NCBI RefSeq assembly: GCF_014640115.1
Contig: NZ_BMGI01000001.1
Location: 704,501 to 768,500, forward strand
Direction: 5' to 3'
Source: Sinisalibacter lacisalsi
GTDB taxonomy: Bacteria; Pseudomonadota; Alphaproteobacteria; Rhodobacterales; Rhodobacteraceae
DNA length: 64,000 nucleotides
How positions within the stretch are numbered: the first letter of the stretch is position 1; every line of letters starts with the position of its first letter. Positions 33,568 to 42,461 of the stretch are shown here, in pieces. Position numbers and translations under genes: made by a program. Under the pieces are notes generated by a model. It was given only the letters and a program-made list of their open reading frames with translations. It had not been told where the DNA came from and ran no database searches.

Positions 33568-34383
33568 TCAGCGGCGCGTCGGCGCGGTTTCGATCCTGGC
33601 CCAGATCTCGGCAATATCGGCATCGCTGACGTCGAGGTGAAATTCGTCTCGCAGCACGTCCGCGAACTCCACAGGGGTTTCGATCACCCGGGTTTCCGTG
33701 TCCGGCGGCATTCCCAGCGTGAGGGCGCGGTTGAACATCGCGCGCCGCCCGTCTGCCCCGTGCAGCGCCAGCATCAGGTTGGCGGTAAAGGGCGCGCGTT
33801 CCCAACGGGCGCAGAGGAAGTTGGCGGCCTCGAGGTCGATCTCCCGCGCCGAGAGGCCATCAAAGCCGTAGAGCGAAATCCAACCATCGCCCGCGTCGCG
33901 CTCCAGCACCGTTTCCGCCGCCGCTTCGTCGCGCACCACGCGGTAGGTGCCGTTCGGCAGGGTTTGCGGGGCGGGATCGTCGAGCGCGACCGGGTGCAGC
34001 GCGCCGTGGCCGCCAAAGCCGGTGTCGGCGAGCCAGCGCGCGCCTTCGATCACCACCTCGAAAGCCTGATGGGTGCGCGCGCCGCCTTCCGCCGCGCCGT
34101 TGCGCACCCGCGCGAGCAGCGGGCGCGGGGCGTAACCGAGCCGCTCCAGCGCGCGCCCGAACAGGGCGTTGTGCTCGAAGCAATAGCCGCCGCGCGCGCG
34201 GGCCAAGAGCTTTTCGCTGAGCGAGGCCGGGTCGAGGCTCGGCACGCGGCCAAGGAGGGGATCGAGGTTTTCGAACGGGATCGTGCGCATGTGCGCTTCC
34301 TGCACGGCGCGCAGCCCGGCCAGCCCTTCCGGCACATCGGTGAGGCCGAGACGATCGAGATATGCGGTCAGCGCAAAGCTCAT
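33568..34383 (-). CDS. nat: Arylamine N-acetyltransferase
   Basis: 271 residues, the normal NAT length. The catalytic triad is complete: Cys68 in RGGYCFEHN, His105 in THQAFEV and Asp120 in LADTGFGG. NATs acetylate aromatic amines and hydrazines from acetyl-CoA by a ping-pong mechanism in the cytoplasm. The ATG is 8 bp after the stop of the glutamine-synthetase-like gene, so they are co-transcribed with the Rieske oxygenase. The frame stays open upstream to 34719 over that gene and is not coding there. The context gives a rare hint of a physiological arylamine substrate. Confidence 0.92.
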   Translation of the reverse strand: MSFALTAYLDRLGLTDVPEGLAGLRAVQEAHMRTIPFENLDPLLGRVPSLDPASLSEKLLARARGGYCFEHNALFGRALERLGYAPRPLLARVRNGAAEGGARTHQAFEVVIEGARWLADTGFGGHGALHPVALDDPAPQTLPNGTYRVVRDEAAAETVLERDAGDGWISLYGFDGLSAREIDLEAANFLCARWERAPFTANLMLALHGADGRRAMFNRALTLGMPPDTETRVIETPVEFADVLRDEFHLDVSDADIAEIWARIETAPTRR

Positions 34384-34390
34384 GGCGTGC

Positions 34391-35860
34391 TCAGAACAAC
34401 GAGAAGTATTCCGCCTGCTCCCACTCCGAGAGCGTGGCGACGTAGCGGTCCCACTCGGCGCGTTTGAGCCGGGCGAGGTAATCGACGAACTCGTCGCCGA
34501 AAGTGGCGCGGAACATCTGTGAGCCCTCGAAGGCAGTGATCGCATCGAGCAGCGAGGTGGGCAGGCGCTCGGCGTCGGCGTCATAAGGGGTTTCGACCTT
34601 CGCGGGCGGGGTGAGCCCCTGCGAGATCCCCGACAACCCGCCCGCGATCTGCGTGGCGAAGAGGTAATAGGGGTTGGCGGCAGGCTCCGGCACGCGGTTC
34701 TCGATCCGGCTGGCCGCATCGCCCGGCTTCATCAGCGCCCGGACCATCGCGCCGCGATTGTCTTCGCCCCACTGGATGCGATCGGGGGCGAGCTGGAACG
34801 GCTGGTAACGCTTGTAGCCGTTCACCGTGGGCGTGGTGATCAGGCAGCTTTCGCGCGCGTGGGCCAGAAGCCCCGCGATCCATTGCCCGGCCACCGGCGT
34901 GAGCGCCCCCTCTGCCTCGGGCATGAACAGGTTGCGCCCCTCGGCGTTTACCAGCGACTGGTGGATGTGCCAGCCGCTGGCGGCGGCGTTCTCGACCTTG
35001 GGGCGGCACATGAAGGTGGCGTGCAGCCCCTCGCGGGCGCAGACTTCCTTCACCAGGGTGCGGAACATCACCATGTTGTCGGCATGCGCCATCGGGCTGG
35101 CCGGATCGAAGGTGAACTCGAACTGGCTCGGCCCCATCTCCACTTCCATCGAGCGCAGCGGCAGGCCCAGCTCGGCGGAGGCGCGGCGCAAGCGGTCCAT
35201 CACCGGCTCGAGCCGGTCATAGAGCGTTTCGGTGAGAAACTGGTAGCCATGCGCCAGCGCGCGGGTTTCCGGCGCGCGGGCCGGCATGGTGGTGTCGCCA
35301 TGAGCGAGGCGCGGGTCGTCGAGGTGGAAGACGTGGAACTCCACCTCCAGCCCCACCACGAGTTCCATCCCCCGGTCGGCAAGCTGACCCGTCGCGCGGC
35401 GCAGAACCTCGCGCGGGGCGAAGCCGATCGGCGCACCGGTGCGGAAATGCGCATCGCACATCAGCCAGGCCGAATGCGGTGACCAGGGCAGCGGGCGGAA
35501 GCTCGCCGGGTCCGGCACGAGCAGGATATCGCCCGCGCCGTCCATCGGCCCCGAACCGATACCGCTCTCCGCCGACCACACCGGGAAGGCGGTGCGGTGC
35601 GAGGTGTCCTTGAGCAGGAGCGTCGAGGGCGCGGCGAGCCCGTTGGCGAAGACCGAAACGAGCGCCTCGGCCACCACCGCCTTGCCGCGCAGCACCCCGT
35701 GCTGATCGGCGAAGACTACGCGCACGGTTTCGATCCCCTCCGCCCGCACCCGGGCGACGGCCTCGACGGCGGCGCGGGTCCAGTCGGCGTCGATCAGCCC
35801 CATGCGGGCCAGTTGTCCGGAGGCGATCCGGTCGTGGTCGGCTTGTGTCACGTGCATCAT
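34391..35860 (-). CDS. Glutamine synthetase family ligase (gamma-glutamyl-amide synthetase-like)
   Basis: 489 residues from the ATG at 35858-35860 (the next codon is also ATG); an upstream TTG at 35917 is less likely. GS catalytic landmarks are present: GLEVEFHVF (metal-binding Glu residues, ~residue 160), EVEMGPSQFEFTF (~225) and SGWHIHQSLVN (~285). It differs from housekeeping GlnA and resembles GS-like enzymes that ligate glutamate to an amine, such as PuuA and the gamma-glutamylanilide synthases of aniline degraders. Its neighbours, a Rieske oxygenase and an arylamine acetyltransferase, favour an aromatic amine substrate. The specific amine is inference. Confidence 0.85.
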   Translation of the reverse strand: MMHVTQADHDRIASGQLARMGLIDADWTRAAVEAVARVRAEGIETVRVVFADQHGVLRGKAVVAEALVSVFANGLAAPSTLLLKDTSHRTAFPVWSAESGIGSGPMDGAGDILLVPDPASFRPLPWSPHSAWLMCDAHFRTGAPIGFAPREVLRRATGQLADRGMELVVGLEVEFHVFHLDDPRLAHGDTTMPARAPETRALAHGYQFLTETLYDRLEPVMDRLRRASAELGLPLRSMEVEMGPSQFEFTFDPASPMAHADNMVMFRTLVKEVCAREGLHATFMCRPKVENAAASGWHIHQSLVNAEGRNLFMPEAEGALTPVAGQWIAGLLAHARESCLITTPTVNGYKRYQPFQLAPDRIQWGEDNRGAMVRALMKPGDAASRIENRVPEPAANPYYLFATQIAGGLSGISQGLTPPAKVETPYDADAERLPTSLLDAITAFEGSQMFRATFGDEFVDYLARLKRAEWDRYVATLSEWEQAEYFSLF

Positions 35861-35942
35861 CCCAAGGCTGTCGCGCGGCGCGGGGCGGCTCACAGGGTGG
35901 GCGAGCCGCTGCGCCAAGGCAAGGTCATTTTGCTGAGAAGCC

Positions 35943-37265
35943 TCAGTCGATCGTCGCGTCCCAGCCGGTGCAGGCGGCGCGCCGGGCGGCGTCGCCCTCG
36001 GTGTAGGCCCGCTGCCAGTCGCCGTCGCTGCACAGGGTGTCGTTCGCCGCCGGGCCGTGGATCGTGGCCGGATCGACGCCGCCGCGCATCGGCAATTCCT
36101 CTTCCTTGCCCTCGCCGAGCGCCGCGATCGCCGCGCGCAGCTTGCGCCGGTAGCGGATGATGGCGGTGTCGGTCTTGCCGAGGTGTTCCTCGGTGCGGTC
36201 CTGGATCCGCCCCATGCTCTCGACCGCCCACTGGTCGTGCACGTTGATGTCGAGCCCCATGCCCGTATAGGTCTCGCGCGCCTGTTCGTCGGGGTTGTAG
36301 CCCCAGTTGTTGCGCGCGTTCTTGAGCGGGGCGTAATCGGGAAGGCGGTGCTCCTTGAGCCGCTGCTCGCGCATCAGCGCCTTGTTCACCGGCTCGCCGT
36401 AGCTCGTGAACATCGAATACCAGTAGCAGTTTTCATCGTCGATCGGCACGTGCCACTGGGTGATGATCATCTCGCGGCTCATCGGGATGGTGATCGCCTC
36501 GGGGAAGATCTGGTTGGTCACGCGCACATGGGTGCGCCCGTCGTCGAGGTGGCGCAGGGCGATGATCCGCATGCCGAACTCGGTGTCTTCCACGCTGATC
36601 TCGGGGCGCGGATATTCGCGCAGGAGCTGCGTCATCGGGATCTCGGTGTTCGCGGCCTTGTCGCGGAACTGCTTGCCGTAGCTGTCGGCCGGGTCTTCAT
36701 CCTGCAGGAAGCGGTGGAGGAAGGAGGCGTGGGCGGGGTCGATCCCCACTTCGAGCGCCTGCAGCCAGTTGCATTCCCACAGCCCCTTGAAGGCGAAGAC
36801 GTGGGTATCGGGCGCGCGGAAACAATCGAAATCGGGGAAGGCGGGCGGCTCACCCGGCCCCATGTAGGCGAAGATGATGCCGTTCTTCTCCACCACCGGG
36901 TAGGCGGCGGTGCGGATGTTTTCGTGCATCCGGCTGCCCTCCGGCTCGCCCGGCTGCTCGACGCATTGGCCCTCGCGGTTGAAGTGCCAGCCGTGGAACG
37001 GGCAGCGCAAGCCGTTGTCTTCGAGCCGGCCATAGCACAGATCGACGCCGCGGTGCGGGCAGCGCCGCCCGATCAGGCCGAGCTTGCCCTCTTCGTCGCG
37101 GAACAGCACCAGATCCTCGCCCAGGAGCCGCACCGGAACCACCGGGCGCTTGCCTTCGAGTTCGTCGGCAAGCGCCGCGGGCTGCCAATAGCGGCGCATG
37201 ACCTCGCCGGCAGGCGTGCCGGGGCCGGTCTTGGTGATGGTGTCGTTGAGGTCCTGGCTGATCAT
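35943..37265 (-). CDS. Rieske non-heme iron oxygenase alpha subunit (phthalate dioxygenase/O-demethylase type)
   Basis: 440 residues from the ATG with GGAGAGA upstream; an open frame further upstream crosses the divergent regulator and is rejected. The Rieske [2Fe-2S] ligands are Cys69-x-His71 and Cys88-x2-His91 (CPHRG, CPFHGW). The mononuclear iron site shows as GIDPAHASFLHRFL, with Asp and two His, near residue 170. No small subunit, ferredoxin or reductase gene is adjacent, so it must borrow a reductase, as many phthalate-type oxygenases do. It heads the operon oxygenase - GS-like ligase - NAT, with 82 bp before the ligase gene. The substrate is unknown. Confidence 0.88.
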   Translation of the reverse strand: MISQDLNDTITKTGPGTPAGEVMRRYWQPAALADELEGKRPVVPVRLLGEDLVLFRDEEGKLGLIGRRCPHRGVDLCYGRLEDNGLRCPFHGWHFNREGQCVEQPGEPEGSRMHENIRTAAYPVVEKNGIIFAYMGPGEPPAFPDFDCFRAPDTHVFAFKGLWECNWLQALEVGIDPAHASFLHRFLQDEDPADSYGKQFRDKAANTEIPMTQLLREYPRPEISVEDTEFGMRIIALRHLDDGRTHVRVTNQIFPEAITIPMSREMIITQWHVPIDDENCYWYSMFTSYGEPVNKALMREQRLKEHRLPDYAPLKNARNNWGYNPDEQARETYTGMGLDINVHDQWAVESMGRIQDRTEEHLGKTDTAIIRYRRKLRAAIAALGEGKEEELPMRGGVDPATIHGPAANDTLCSDGDWQRAYTEGDAARRAACTGWDATID

Positions 37266-37297
37266 GGCTGTCTCTCCGCGCGTTCGAATCCAATTCC

Positions 37298-37325
37298 GTC
37301 GATAATCGCACAAATTGTCGCATAG
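37298..37325. promoter_or_regulatory. Candidate PcaR/PobR-type IclR operator
   Basis: In the 148-bp gap between the divergent oxygenase and IclR genes, GTCGATAATCGCAC (37298-37311) contains the palindrome CGAT-A-ATCG. It is followed by TTGTCGCATAG (37315-37325), which repeats TCGCA in the same direction. The first element closely resembles, from memory, the PcaR operator of pseudomonads. The adjacent regulator belongs to the same subfamily by sequence feel. Confidence 0.55.
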
Positions 37326-37413
37326 GCAAGAACCTCCTGCGGTTTTCGGTCGCACTCGCGCGCGTCTTGGCGCAAAAAGGGGCAAGAGCACCGCAGGAAG
37401 GCCCGTCGAGCGC

Positions 37414-38208
37414 ATGGAACAGGATCGCGATATCTCGCTGACCTTCATGAAGGGGCTCGCCGTGCTGCGGGTGTTCGACGAAGACCGCGCGGCGTTGACG
37501 CTGGCCGAGATCGCCCGCCAGACCGGGCTCGACCCGGCCACCGCTCGCCGTCTCGTGCTCACGCTGGTCCGGCTTGGCTACGTCCATAAACAAGGGCGAA
37601 CCTTCTCCCTCACCCCCCGCGTGTTGGTGCTGGCGGCGGGGTTTCTGCGCGGGCAGGGCTTCGGCACAAGGGTTCAGCCGGTGCTCAACCGTGCCGCCGC
37701 CGGGCTTGGCCTCGGTGTATCCTTGGCGCTTCTCGATGAAGACCGGGCGCTGCTCGTGGCGCAATCGACGCTGGCCGACAGCGCGGTGACCTTCGGTTTC
37801 ACCATCGGCAGCCGCCTGCCGCTCCTGCACACCGCGATGGGCCGGATGCTGCTGGCCCATGCCCCGCAAGCGCAACGGCAGCGTCTCATCGCCGAGGCCC
37901 CGCTCACCCCCCTGACCCCCGAAACCGAAACTGATCGCGCGCGGATCGCGGCGGAAATCGCCAGCACCGCTGCGCAGGGCTACGCGGTTGCGCGTGGTGG
38001 CTTCGAGGCGGGCGTGACAGGCATCGCCGTGCCGGTCGGCCCGCCCGATGATGTGCGCGCGGTGTTGGGCGTGTCCGACTTCCACGCGAGGTTCGAAGCC
38101 GAGGGCGCGGTTCTGGCCACCGTTTCCACGCTGCGCCGCGCGGCGGCGGAACTGGCGCATACGCCGCCGTTCGCGGGCGCAAGCCCCGGAAACGGCGACG
38201 TGACCTAG
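37414..38208 (+). CDS. IclR family transcriptional regulator (PcaR/PcaU/PobR-like)
   Basis: 264 residues from the ATG at 37414. The upstream open frame to 37315 covers the operator region and is disfavoured, though AGGAAGG lies a little far (12 bp) from this ATG. Winged helix at residues ~28-52 (LTLAEIARQTGLDPATARRL, given in part), then LVRLGYVHKQGRTFSLTPRVL, a sequence style typical of the Pca/Pob branch that responds to aromatic acids. The C-terminal effector domain includes HTAMGRMLLAH and ARGGFEAGVTGIAVPV. It is divergent from the Rieske-GS-NAT operon and its likely regulator. Confidence 0.88.
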   Translation: MEQDRDISLTFMKGLAVLRVFDEDRAALTLAEIARQTGLDPATARRLVLTLVRLGYVHKQGRTFSLTPRVLVLAAGFLRGQGFGTRVQPVLNRAAAGLGLGVSLALLDEDRALLVAQSTLADSAVTFGFTIGSRLPLLHTAMGRMLLAHAPQAQRQRLIAEAPLTPLTPETETDRARIAAEIASTAAQGYAVARGGFEAGVTGIAVPVGPPDDVRAVLGVSDFHARFEAEGAVLATVSTLRRAAAELAHTPPFAGASPGNGDVT

Positions 38209-38217
38209 GCGCGCCTG

Positions 38218-38922
38218 TCAGGCCGGAACCGACTGTGCCGCCTGCGGGTGGGCGCGGGCCGAGGCGGTGTTGCGCCCGACGATGGCCGGGGCCTCGCGGA
38301 TCAGCCGGTCATCGGTCAGGGCATGGACCATGAACAGCGCGAAGTCGGTGCGCCGGGTCAGGTTCGAAGCCAGCACCGGGTCGCCCACGTGGCGAGACCA
38401 GACCGGCAAACCCTCGCTTTCGCCTTCTTCCAGGTCGGAGCCGCGCACCACCGTCCAGAGCCTTTCGGAGCCGAAAATGCGGTTGGTGGCCTCGACCTGG
38501 TCGTTCAGATCGACGAGGCGAAGGGCCCGGGCGATCTTGCCGAAGACGGCGACGAAGGCCTTGAGCTTCCACGAGTAGCGGTCTTTGCCGTCTCGGCTGA
38601 TGTGCCAGCCGCAGGAGAAGATGAGCCGCGCGCCGGGGTCGGCGAAGTCGAGCACCGCCTGGGCCGTGCCGGAGGCGTAGTTTTCGGTGCCCCAGGGCGC
38701 GAGGACGGTGAGCACGCCGTCGCAGCCTTGCACCGCTCGGGCGATCACCTCGCGGTCGTTGGTGCGGCCGGGGATGATGGTGATCCGGCCCTTGAAGCGT
38801 TCGAGCTTGTCCACGCTCTCGGGGCGGCAGACGCCCACCACCTCGTAGCCGCGGGCGAGGGCATGTTCGGTCATGTATTGGCCGAGCTTGCCGGAGATGC
38901 CGATGATGCAGATGCGTTTCAT
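38218..38922 (-). CDS. NAD(P)H-binding protein (NmrA/atypical SDR)
   Basis: 234 residues from the ATG with GAAAGGAAC upstream; the frame stays open over upstream genes but is not coding there. The N-terminal dinucleotide motif is IIGISGKLGQYM, a variant of GxxGxxG at residues ~6-17. The rest follows an atypical-SDR fold (GCDGVLTVLAPWGTENYA, WTVVRGSDLEEG) without a clear Tyr-x-x-x-Lys. Such proteins are often flavin or quinone reductases or redox sensors. It is co-oriented with the DUF4386 gene 56 bp upstream and probably controlled by the divergent LysR protein. Confidence 0.8.
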   Translation of the reverse strand: MKRICIIGISGKLGQYMTEHALARGYEVVGVCRPESVDKLERFKGRITIIPGRTNDREVIARAVQGCDGVLTVLAPWGTENYASGTAQAVLDFADPGARLIFSCGWHISRDGKDRYSWKLKAFVAVFGKIARALRLVDLNDQVEATNRIFGSERLWTVVRGSDLEEGESEGLPVWSRHVGDPVLASNLTRRTDFALFMVHALTDDRLIREAPAIVGRNTASARAHPQAAQSVPA

Positions 38923-38978
38923 TGCTTGTTCCTTTCGAATGGAGGCGCGGGCGGTGGGGCCGCCCGCGCGGTGTGGCG

Positions 38979-39701
38979 TCAGGCGAAGGCCGGGGCCGGG
39001 GTGGCCGGGCGCGGGCCGCGGATGAGAAGCCACAGCGCGAAACCGACTTCCGCCAAGGTGACGATGGCGAGGAAGACGCCGGTGATTGTGGCGAGCGCCG
39101 CCGAGCCGGTCAGCACGGTGGCCGAGAGCGTGTCGAGCAGGTAGCCGACGGAGCCGAGCGTCATCGCATGGCCGAGCAGGCGCGGATAGCGGCCGGAGCG
39201 GGCGACCAGTTGGCCGAGAATGGCGAGGTGGATCGTGAAGAAGATCTGCCAGACCCAGACGCCGGCGTCGTGGACGGCGAGCATCAGGCCCGCGAGGTCG
39301 AACCGCTGCGCCTCGGACAAGCTGGCGAGCGTGCTGCCCGGATCGGCCAGCGCATAGGCGGCGGCGTGGAAGAACAGCATCGCGGCCATCACGCCCACCA
39401 TCGAGAGCCGGGCCAGGGCCGCGGCGAAGGAGAGAGTGGCGTTCACCGGCTTGAACATGAAGTAGAGCATCGCGGTGGCCATGATTTCGGCGACCAGGAT
39501 CACCACCTCGCCGCCGATCCCGGCTGCGTAGAGCCCGCGATTGGCGAGGATGTTGGCGAAGGTGGCTGCGGCATCGCCCGCCACCTGCAACTGCGAGGGC
39601 ACCCAGAGGATGGAGAAGCCGCCGGCGATGGCGATGGTGACGTAGAAGGCGCCCGTGAGCCGGGCATATCGGCGGGACTGGGGGTCGTTGAATACATTCA
39701 T
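38979..39701 (-). CDS. DUF4386 family membrane protein
   Basis: 240 residues with about six hydrophobic segments. It opens with RRYARLTGAFYVTIAIAGGF, the recognisable N-terminus of DUF4386 proteins. Function is unknown; the protein would sit in the inner membrane. GAAAGGAAACGATA precedes the ATG. It is the first gene of a two-gene minus-strand operon with the NmrA-like gene, divergent from a LysR regulator across 181 bp. Confidence 0.82.
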   Translation of the reverse strand: MNVFNDPQSRRYARLTGAFYVTIAIAGGFSILWVPSQLQVAGDAAATFANILANRGLYAAGIGGEVVILVAEIMATAMLYFMFKPVNATLSFAAALARLSMVGVMAAMLFFHAAAYALADPGSTLASLSEAQRFDLAGLMLAVHDAGVWVWQIFFTIHLAILGQLVARSGRYPRLLGHAMTLGSVGYLLDTLSATVLTGSAALATITGVFLAIVTLAEVGFALWLLIRGPRPATPAPAFA

Positions 39702-39882
39702 TATCGTTTCCTTTCAATGGACAAGCCGGTCCCGGTCGCTCCCGCGGCCATGCGCGGGGCGTTGGAGGTGAGCCCGGTCTGGTTGAAGTCTGTCGCGGCA
39801 CCCGTGGGGCACATGAGGGGTGTAGCGTGCGGGAAACCTAAATAAAATTGACCAATTTCGCCTTCGTGGTATGCAGTAATGC
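39702..39882. promoter_or_regulatory. Divergent promoter region DUF4386 / LysR
   Basis: 181 bp without a gene. A palindrome ATGCA-GTAA-TGCAT (39871-39884) overlaps the LysR start codon and could be an autoregulatory site. The stretch from 39838 to 39860 is AT-rich. No other structure was seen. Confidence 0.35.
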
Positions 39883-40782
39883 ATGGATTGGCGATCGGTG
39901 AATTTCGACTGGAACCGCGCGCGGGCCTTTCTCGTCACCGCCGAGGAAGGCTCGCTCTCCGCGGCGGCGCGCGCCCTCGGGCTTGCCCAGCCCACGCTCG
40001 GGCGGCAGGTCGACGCACTGGAGCAGGAACTCGGCGTTGTCCTCTTCGAGCGCGTCGGGCGCGGTTTGCACCTGACGCCCGCAGGCTACGAACTGCTCGA
40101 CCACGTGCGCGCGATGGGCGAGGCGGCGAGCCGGATGTCGATGACGGCCTTTGGCCAGAACGATGCGATGGAAGGCGAGGTTTCGATTTCGGCCAGCGAT
40201 GCCTATGCGGCGATGGTGCTGCCACCGATCCTCGCCCGGCTGCACGCCGCCGAGCCGCATATCCGCATCGAGGTGATCGCCGCCAACGATGCCGCCGATC
40301 TTCTGCGCAGGGAGGCCGACATCGCGCTTCGGAATTTCCGCCCGCGCGAGCCCGAACTCGTGGCCCGCAAGATCCGCGATGCGACGGCGCGGTTCTACGG
40401 CACGCCCGCCTACCTCGAACGCCGGGGCCCGTTCACAAGGCCGCAAGACCTTGCCCGCGCTCAGATCATCGACCTCGATTCCAACGGCATGATGCTGGAG
40501 TGGCTCAACCGGCAGGGCCTCGGCCTCACGACGGCCAATTTCCCCTTCCGTTGCGCAAGCTACCCGGCGATGTGGGCGATGGTGAAGGAGGGCCTTGGCC
40601 TCGGTGTCATCGACGACCGTATCGGCGACGCCGACCCGGCCGTGCGACGTGCCGTGCCCGGGATCGCGCCCTTCGAGTTTCCGTTATGGCTGGTGGCGCA
40701 TCGCGAGATACACCGAAACCGCCGGCTGCGCTTCGTGTTCGATTTTCTCGCCGACGCGTTGAAGGCGCCTATTCCGAAATGA
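39883..40782 (+). CDS. LysR family transcriptional regulator
   Basis: 299 residues. It begins MDWRSVNFDWNRARAFLVT, followed by the LysR helix-turn-helix EEGSLSAAARALGLAQPTLGRQ (residues ~20-42, given in part), and ends with the usual substrate-binding-like domain. The upstream site is weak: no clear Shine-Dalgarno sequence is seen, and the start lies within a palindrome. It probably controls the divergent DUF4386-NmrA pair. Its 3' end overlaps the convergent GntR gene by 14 bp. Confidence 0.88.
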   Translation: MDWRSVNFDWNRARAFLVTAEEGSLSAAARALGLAQPTLGRQVDALEQELGVVLFERVGRGLHLTPAGYELLDHVRAMGEAASRMSMTAFGQNDAMEGEVSISASDAYAAMVLPPILARLHAAEPHIRIEVIAANDAADLLRREADIALRNFRPREPELVARKIRDATARFYGTPAYLERRGPFTRPQDLARAQIIDLDSNGMMLEWLNRQGLGLTTANFPFRCASYPAMWAMVKEGLGLGVIDDRIGDADPAVRRAVPGIAPFEFPLWLVAHREIHRNRRLRFVFDFLADALKAPIPK

Positions 40783-41536
40783 AGCGACGCTGCATCTCGG
40801 CTTCCTGCCCTTCCATGAGCTTCTGCGCCGTCTCCATGTGATCGCGCATCACCAGCCGCGCGGTGTCGGCGTCGCCGATCCTGAGCGCGTCGATCAGTTC
40901 GAGCTGGAAGGCCTTGCCCTTCTCCCAAAGTTCGAGGTTCGGCGGCGAATAGAGCCGTCGGTAGACGGTGAGATCGGCCAGCATGTTCACCATGAAGTCG
41001 ATCAGGAAGCCGAGCAGCGCGTTGCCGGATTGCTCGGCGAGCAGAGCGTGGAACCGCAACGAGGCCACGTGCTGCTCGCGCTCCTCGTCGAGCGTGCGCG
41101 CGGGCTCGGAATATTCGCCGATGATCGCTTCGAGCCGGCCCAGAACATCCTTCGATAGCTGCCCCGCCAGCGACGCGGCCAGTTCCGGCTCGAGCACCCG
41201 GCGGAGTTGGTAGATGTCCTTGATCGTGAGGTCCTGGAAATAGAAGTAATTGCCCAGAAGCGCCCGGGCGCGTTCCTTCGAGACCTCGTGCACGAAGGTG
41301 CCGCCGCCCGGCCCGGTGCGGCTCTTTACCAGTCCCTGCGCTTCGAGAATGCGCATCGCCTCGCGGATCGTGCCCTTGGCCATCCCGAAGCGCTCGATGA
41401 GTTCGGGCTCCGACGGCAGCCGGTCGCCCGCGCCGAAATGTTCCTGCACGATCCAGTCCTTGATCGCTTCGGCCACTTGCGCCGGACGGCTCAGCCGGGG
41501 CGTTTCAGCCTTCGAGGGGATGGTGGCAGGCGGCAA
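40769..41536 (-). CDS. GntR family transcriptional regulator (FCD subfamily)
   Basis: 255 residues from a TTG start with GGGAG about 10 bp upstream; no in-frame ATG exists before residue 52. The N-terminal GntR winged helix is RLPSEPELIERFGMAKGTIREAMRILEAQGLV (residues ~39-70, shown by its ends RLPSEPEL and RILEAQGLV). The C-terminal FCD ligand-binding domain is helical. The gene overlaps the 3' end of the upstream ABC ATPase gene by 32 bp and is the last gene of the peptide-transporter operon. It is the best candidate to bind the 37-bp inverted repeat at 47010-47046. Confidence 0.85.
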   Translation of the reverse strand: MPPATIPSKAETPRLSRPAQVAEAIKDWIVQEHFGAGDRLPSEPELIERFGMAKGTIREAMRILEAQGLVKSRTGPGGGTFVHEVSKERARALLGNYFYFQDLTIKDIYQLRRVLEPELAASLAGQLSKDVLGRLEAIIGEYSEPARTLDEEREQHVASLRFHALLAEQSGNALLGFLIDFMVNMLADLTVYRRLYSPPNLELWEKGKAFQLELIDALRIGDADTARLVMRDHMETAQKLMEGQEAEMQRRFISE

Positions 41537-42461
41537 GCTGGTGCTCTCCCAACGGTCTCAGTTTCGGCTCCGCCGTGCGGCAGCGGTCGGTCGCGCGCGG
41601 GCAGCGGGTGACGAAGGCGCAGCCGGGCGGCGGGTTCAGCGGATCGGGCAGTTCACTGTCCTTCTGCTCGGGGGCCTTGAGCGGCCGCCCGACAACCGGG
41701 GCGCTGTCTGCCAGGAGCTTCGTATAGGGGTGACGGGGGGTTTTGAAAACCTCCCTGGCCGGTCCGATCTCGACCACGGTGCCGAAGTAGAGCACGAGGA
41801 TCCGGTCCGATACCGCCTCGACCACGGCGAGATCGTGGGAGATGAACAGGTAGGTGAGGTTGAACTCGCTCTTGAGATCCGCCAGCAGGTTCAGCACCTG
41901 CGCCTGCACCGAAACGTCGAGCGCCGAGACCGGCTCGTCGAGGATGATGATCCGGGGCGCCGCGGCCAGCGCCCGGGCGACGCCGATGCGCTGCGCCTGC
42001 CCGCCGGAAAACTCGTGCGGATAGCGGTCGAGGAAATCCTCGCGCAGGTTCACGCTGGCGAAGATCTCGCGGATGCGCGCGGCGCGTTCCTCGCGGTCCA
42101 TGCCGTAGAGCCGTTTCAATGGCGCTTCCATGATCTGGCGGATCGTCTTGCGCGGGTTGAGCGAGGAGACCGGATCCTGAAAGACATACTGGATCAACTT
42201 GCCGAAGGCGGCCGGATCGGCGTTGTCGAGCGGCTTGCCCTCGATCTCGATCCGCCCGGTGGTCGGTTCGAGCAGGCCCACCAGCATCCGCGCCAGCGTG
42301 GACTTGCCGCAGCCCGATTCGCCGACGATCCCCAGAGTCTCTCCCTCGGCCACCTCGAACGACATCGGCCGCACCGCGCGCACCGCGGTTTTCGGCGCGC
42401 GGAACAGCCCGCCGCCAACCGGGAAGGTCTTTGAAAGATCGGTCACCTTCAGGGCGGTCAT
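41505..42461 (-). CDS. Peptide/oligopeptide ABC transporter ATP-binding protein (DppF-like)
   Basis: 318 residues from the ATG at 42459-42461, which overlaps the previous stop by 4 bp; the open frame upstream is a shadow. Walker [10 protein letters not shown] (~residue 47), Q-loop [13 protein letters not shown], signature [15 protein letters not shown] (~150), Walker [15 protein letters not shown] (~172). The C-terminal oligopeptide-transporter domain has the Cys-rich [16 protein letters not shown]. It is a cytoplasmic ATPase of the Dpp/Opp-type importer encoded by this operon. Confidence 0.92.
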   Translation of the reverse strand: MTALKVTDLSKTFPVGGGLFRAPKTAVRAVRPMSFEVAEGETLGIVGESGCGKSTLARMLVGLLEPTTGRIEIEGKPLDNADPAAFGKLIQYVFQDPVSSLNPRKTIRQIMEAPLKRLYGMDREERAARIREIFASVNLREDFLDRYPHEFSGGQAQRIGVARALAAAPRIIILDEPVSALDVSVQAQVLNLLADLKSEFNLTYLFISHDLAVVEAVSDRILVLYFGTVVEIGPAREVFKTPRHPYTKLLADSAPVVGRPLKAPEQKDSELPDPLNPPPGCAFVTRCPRATDRCRTAEPKLRPLGEHQLAACHHPLEG

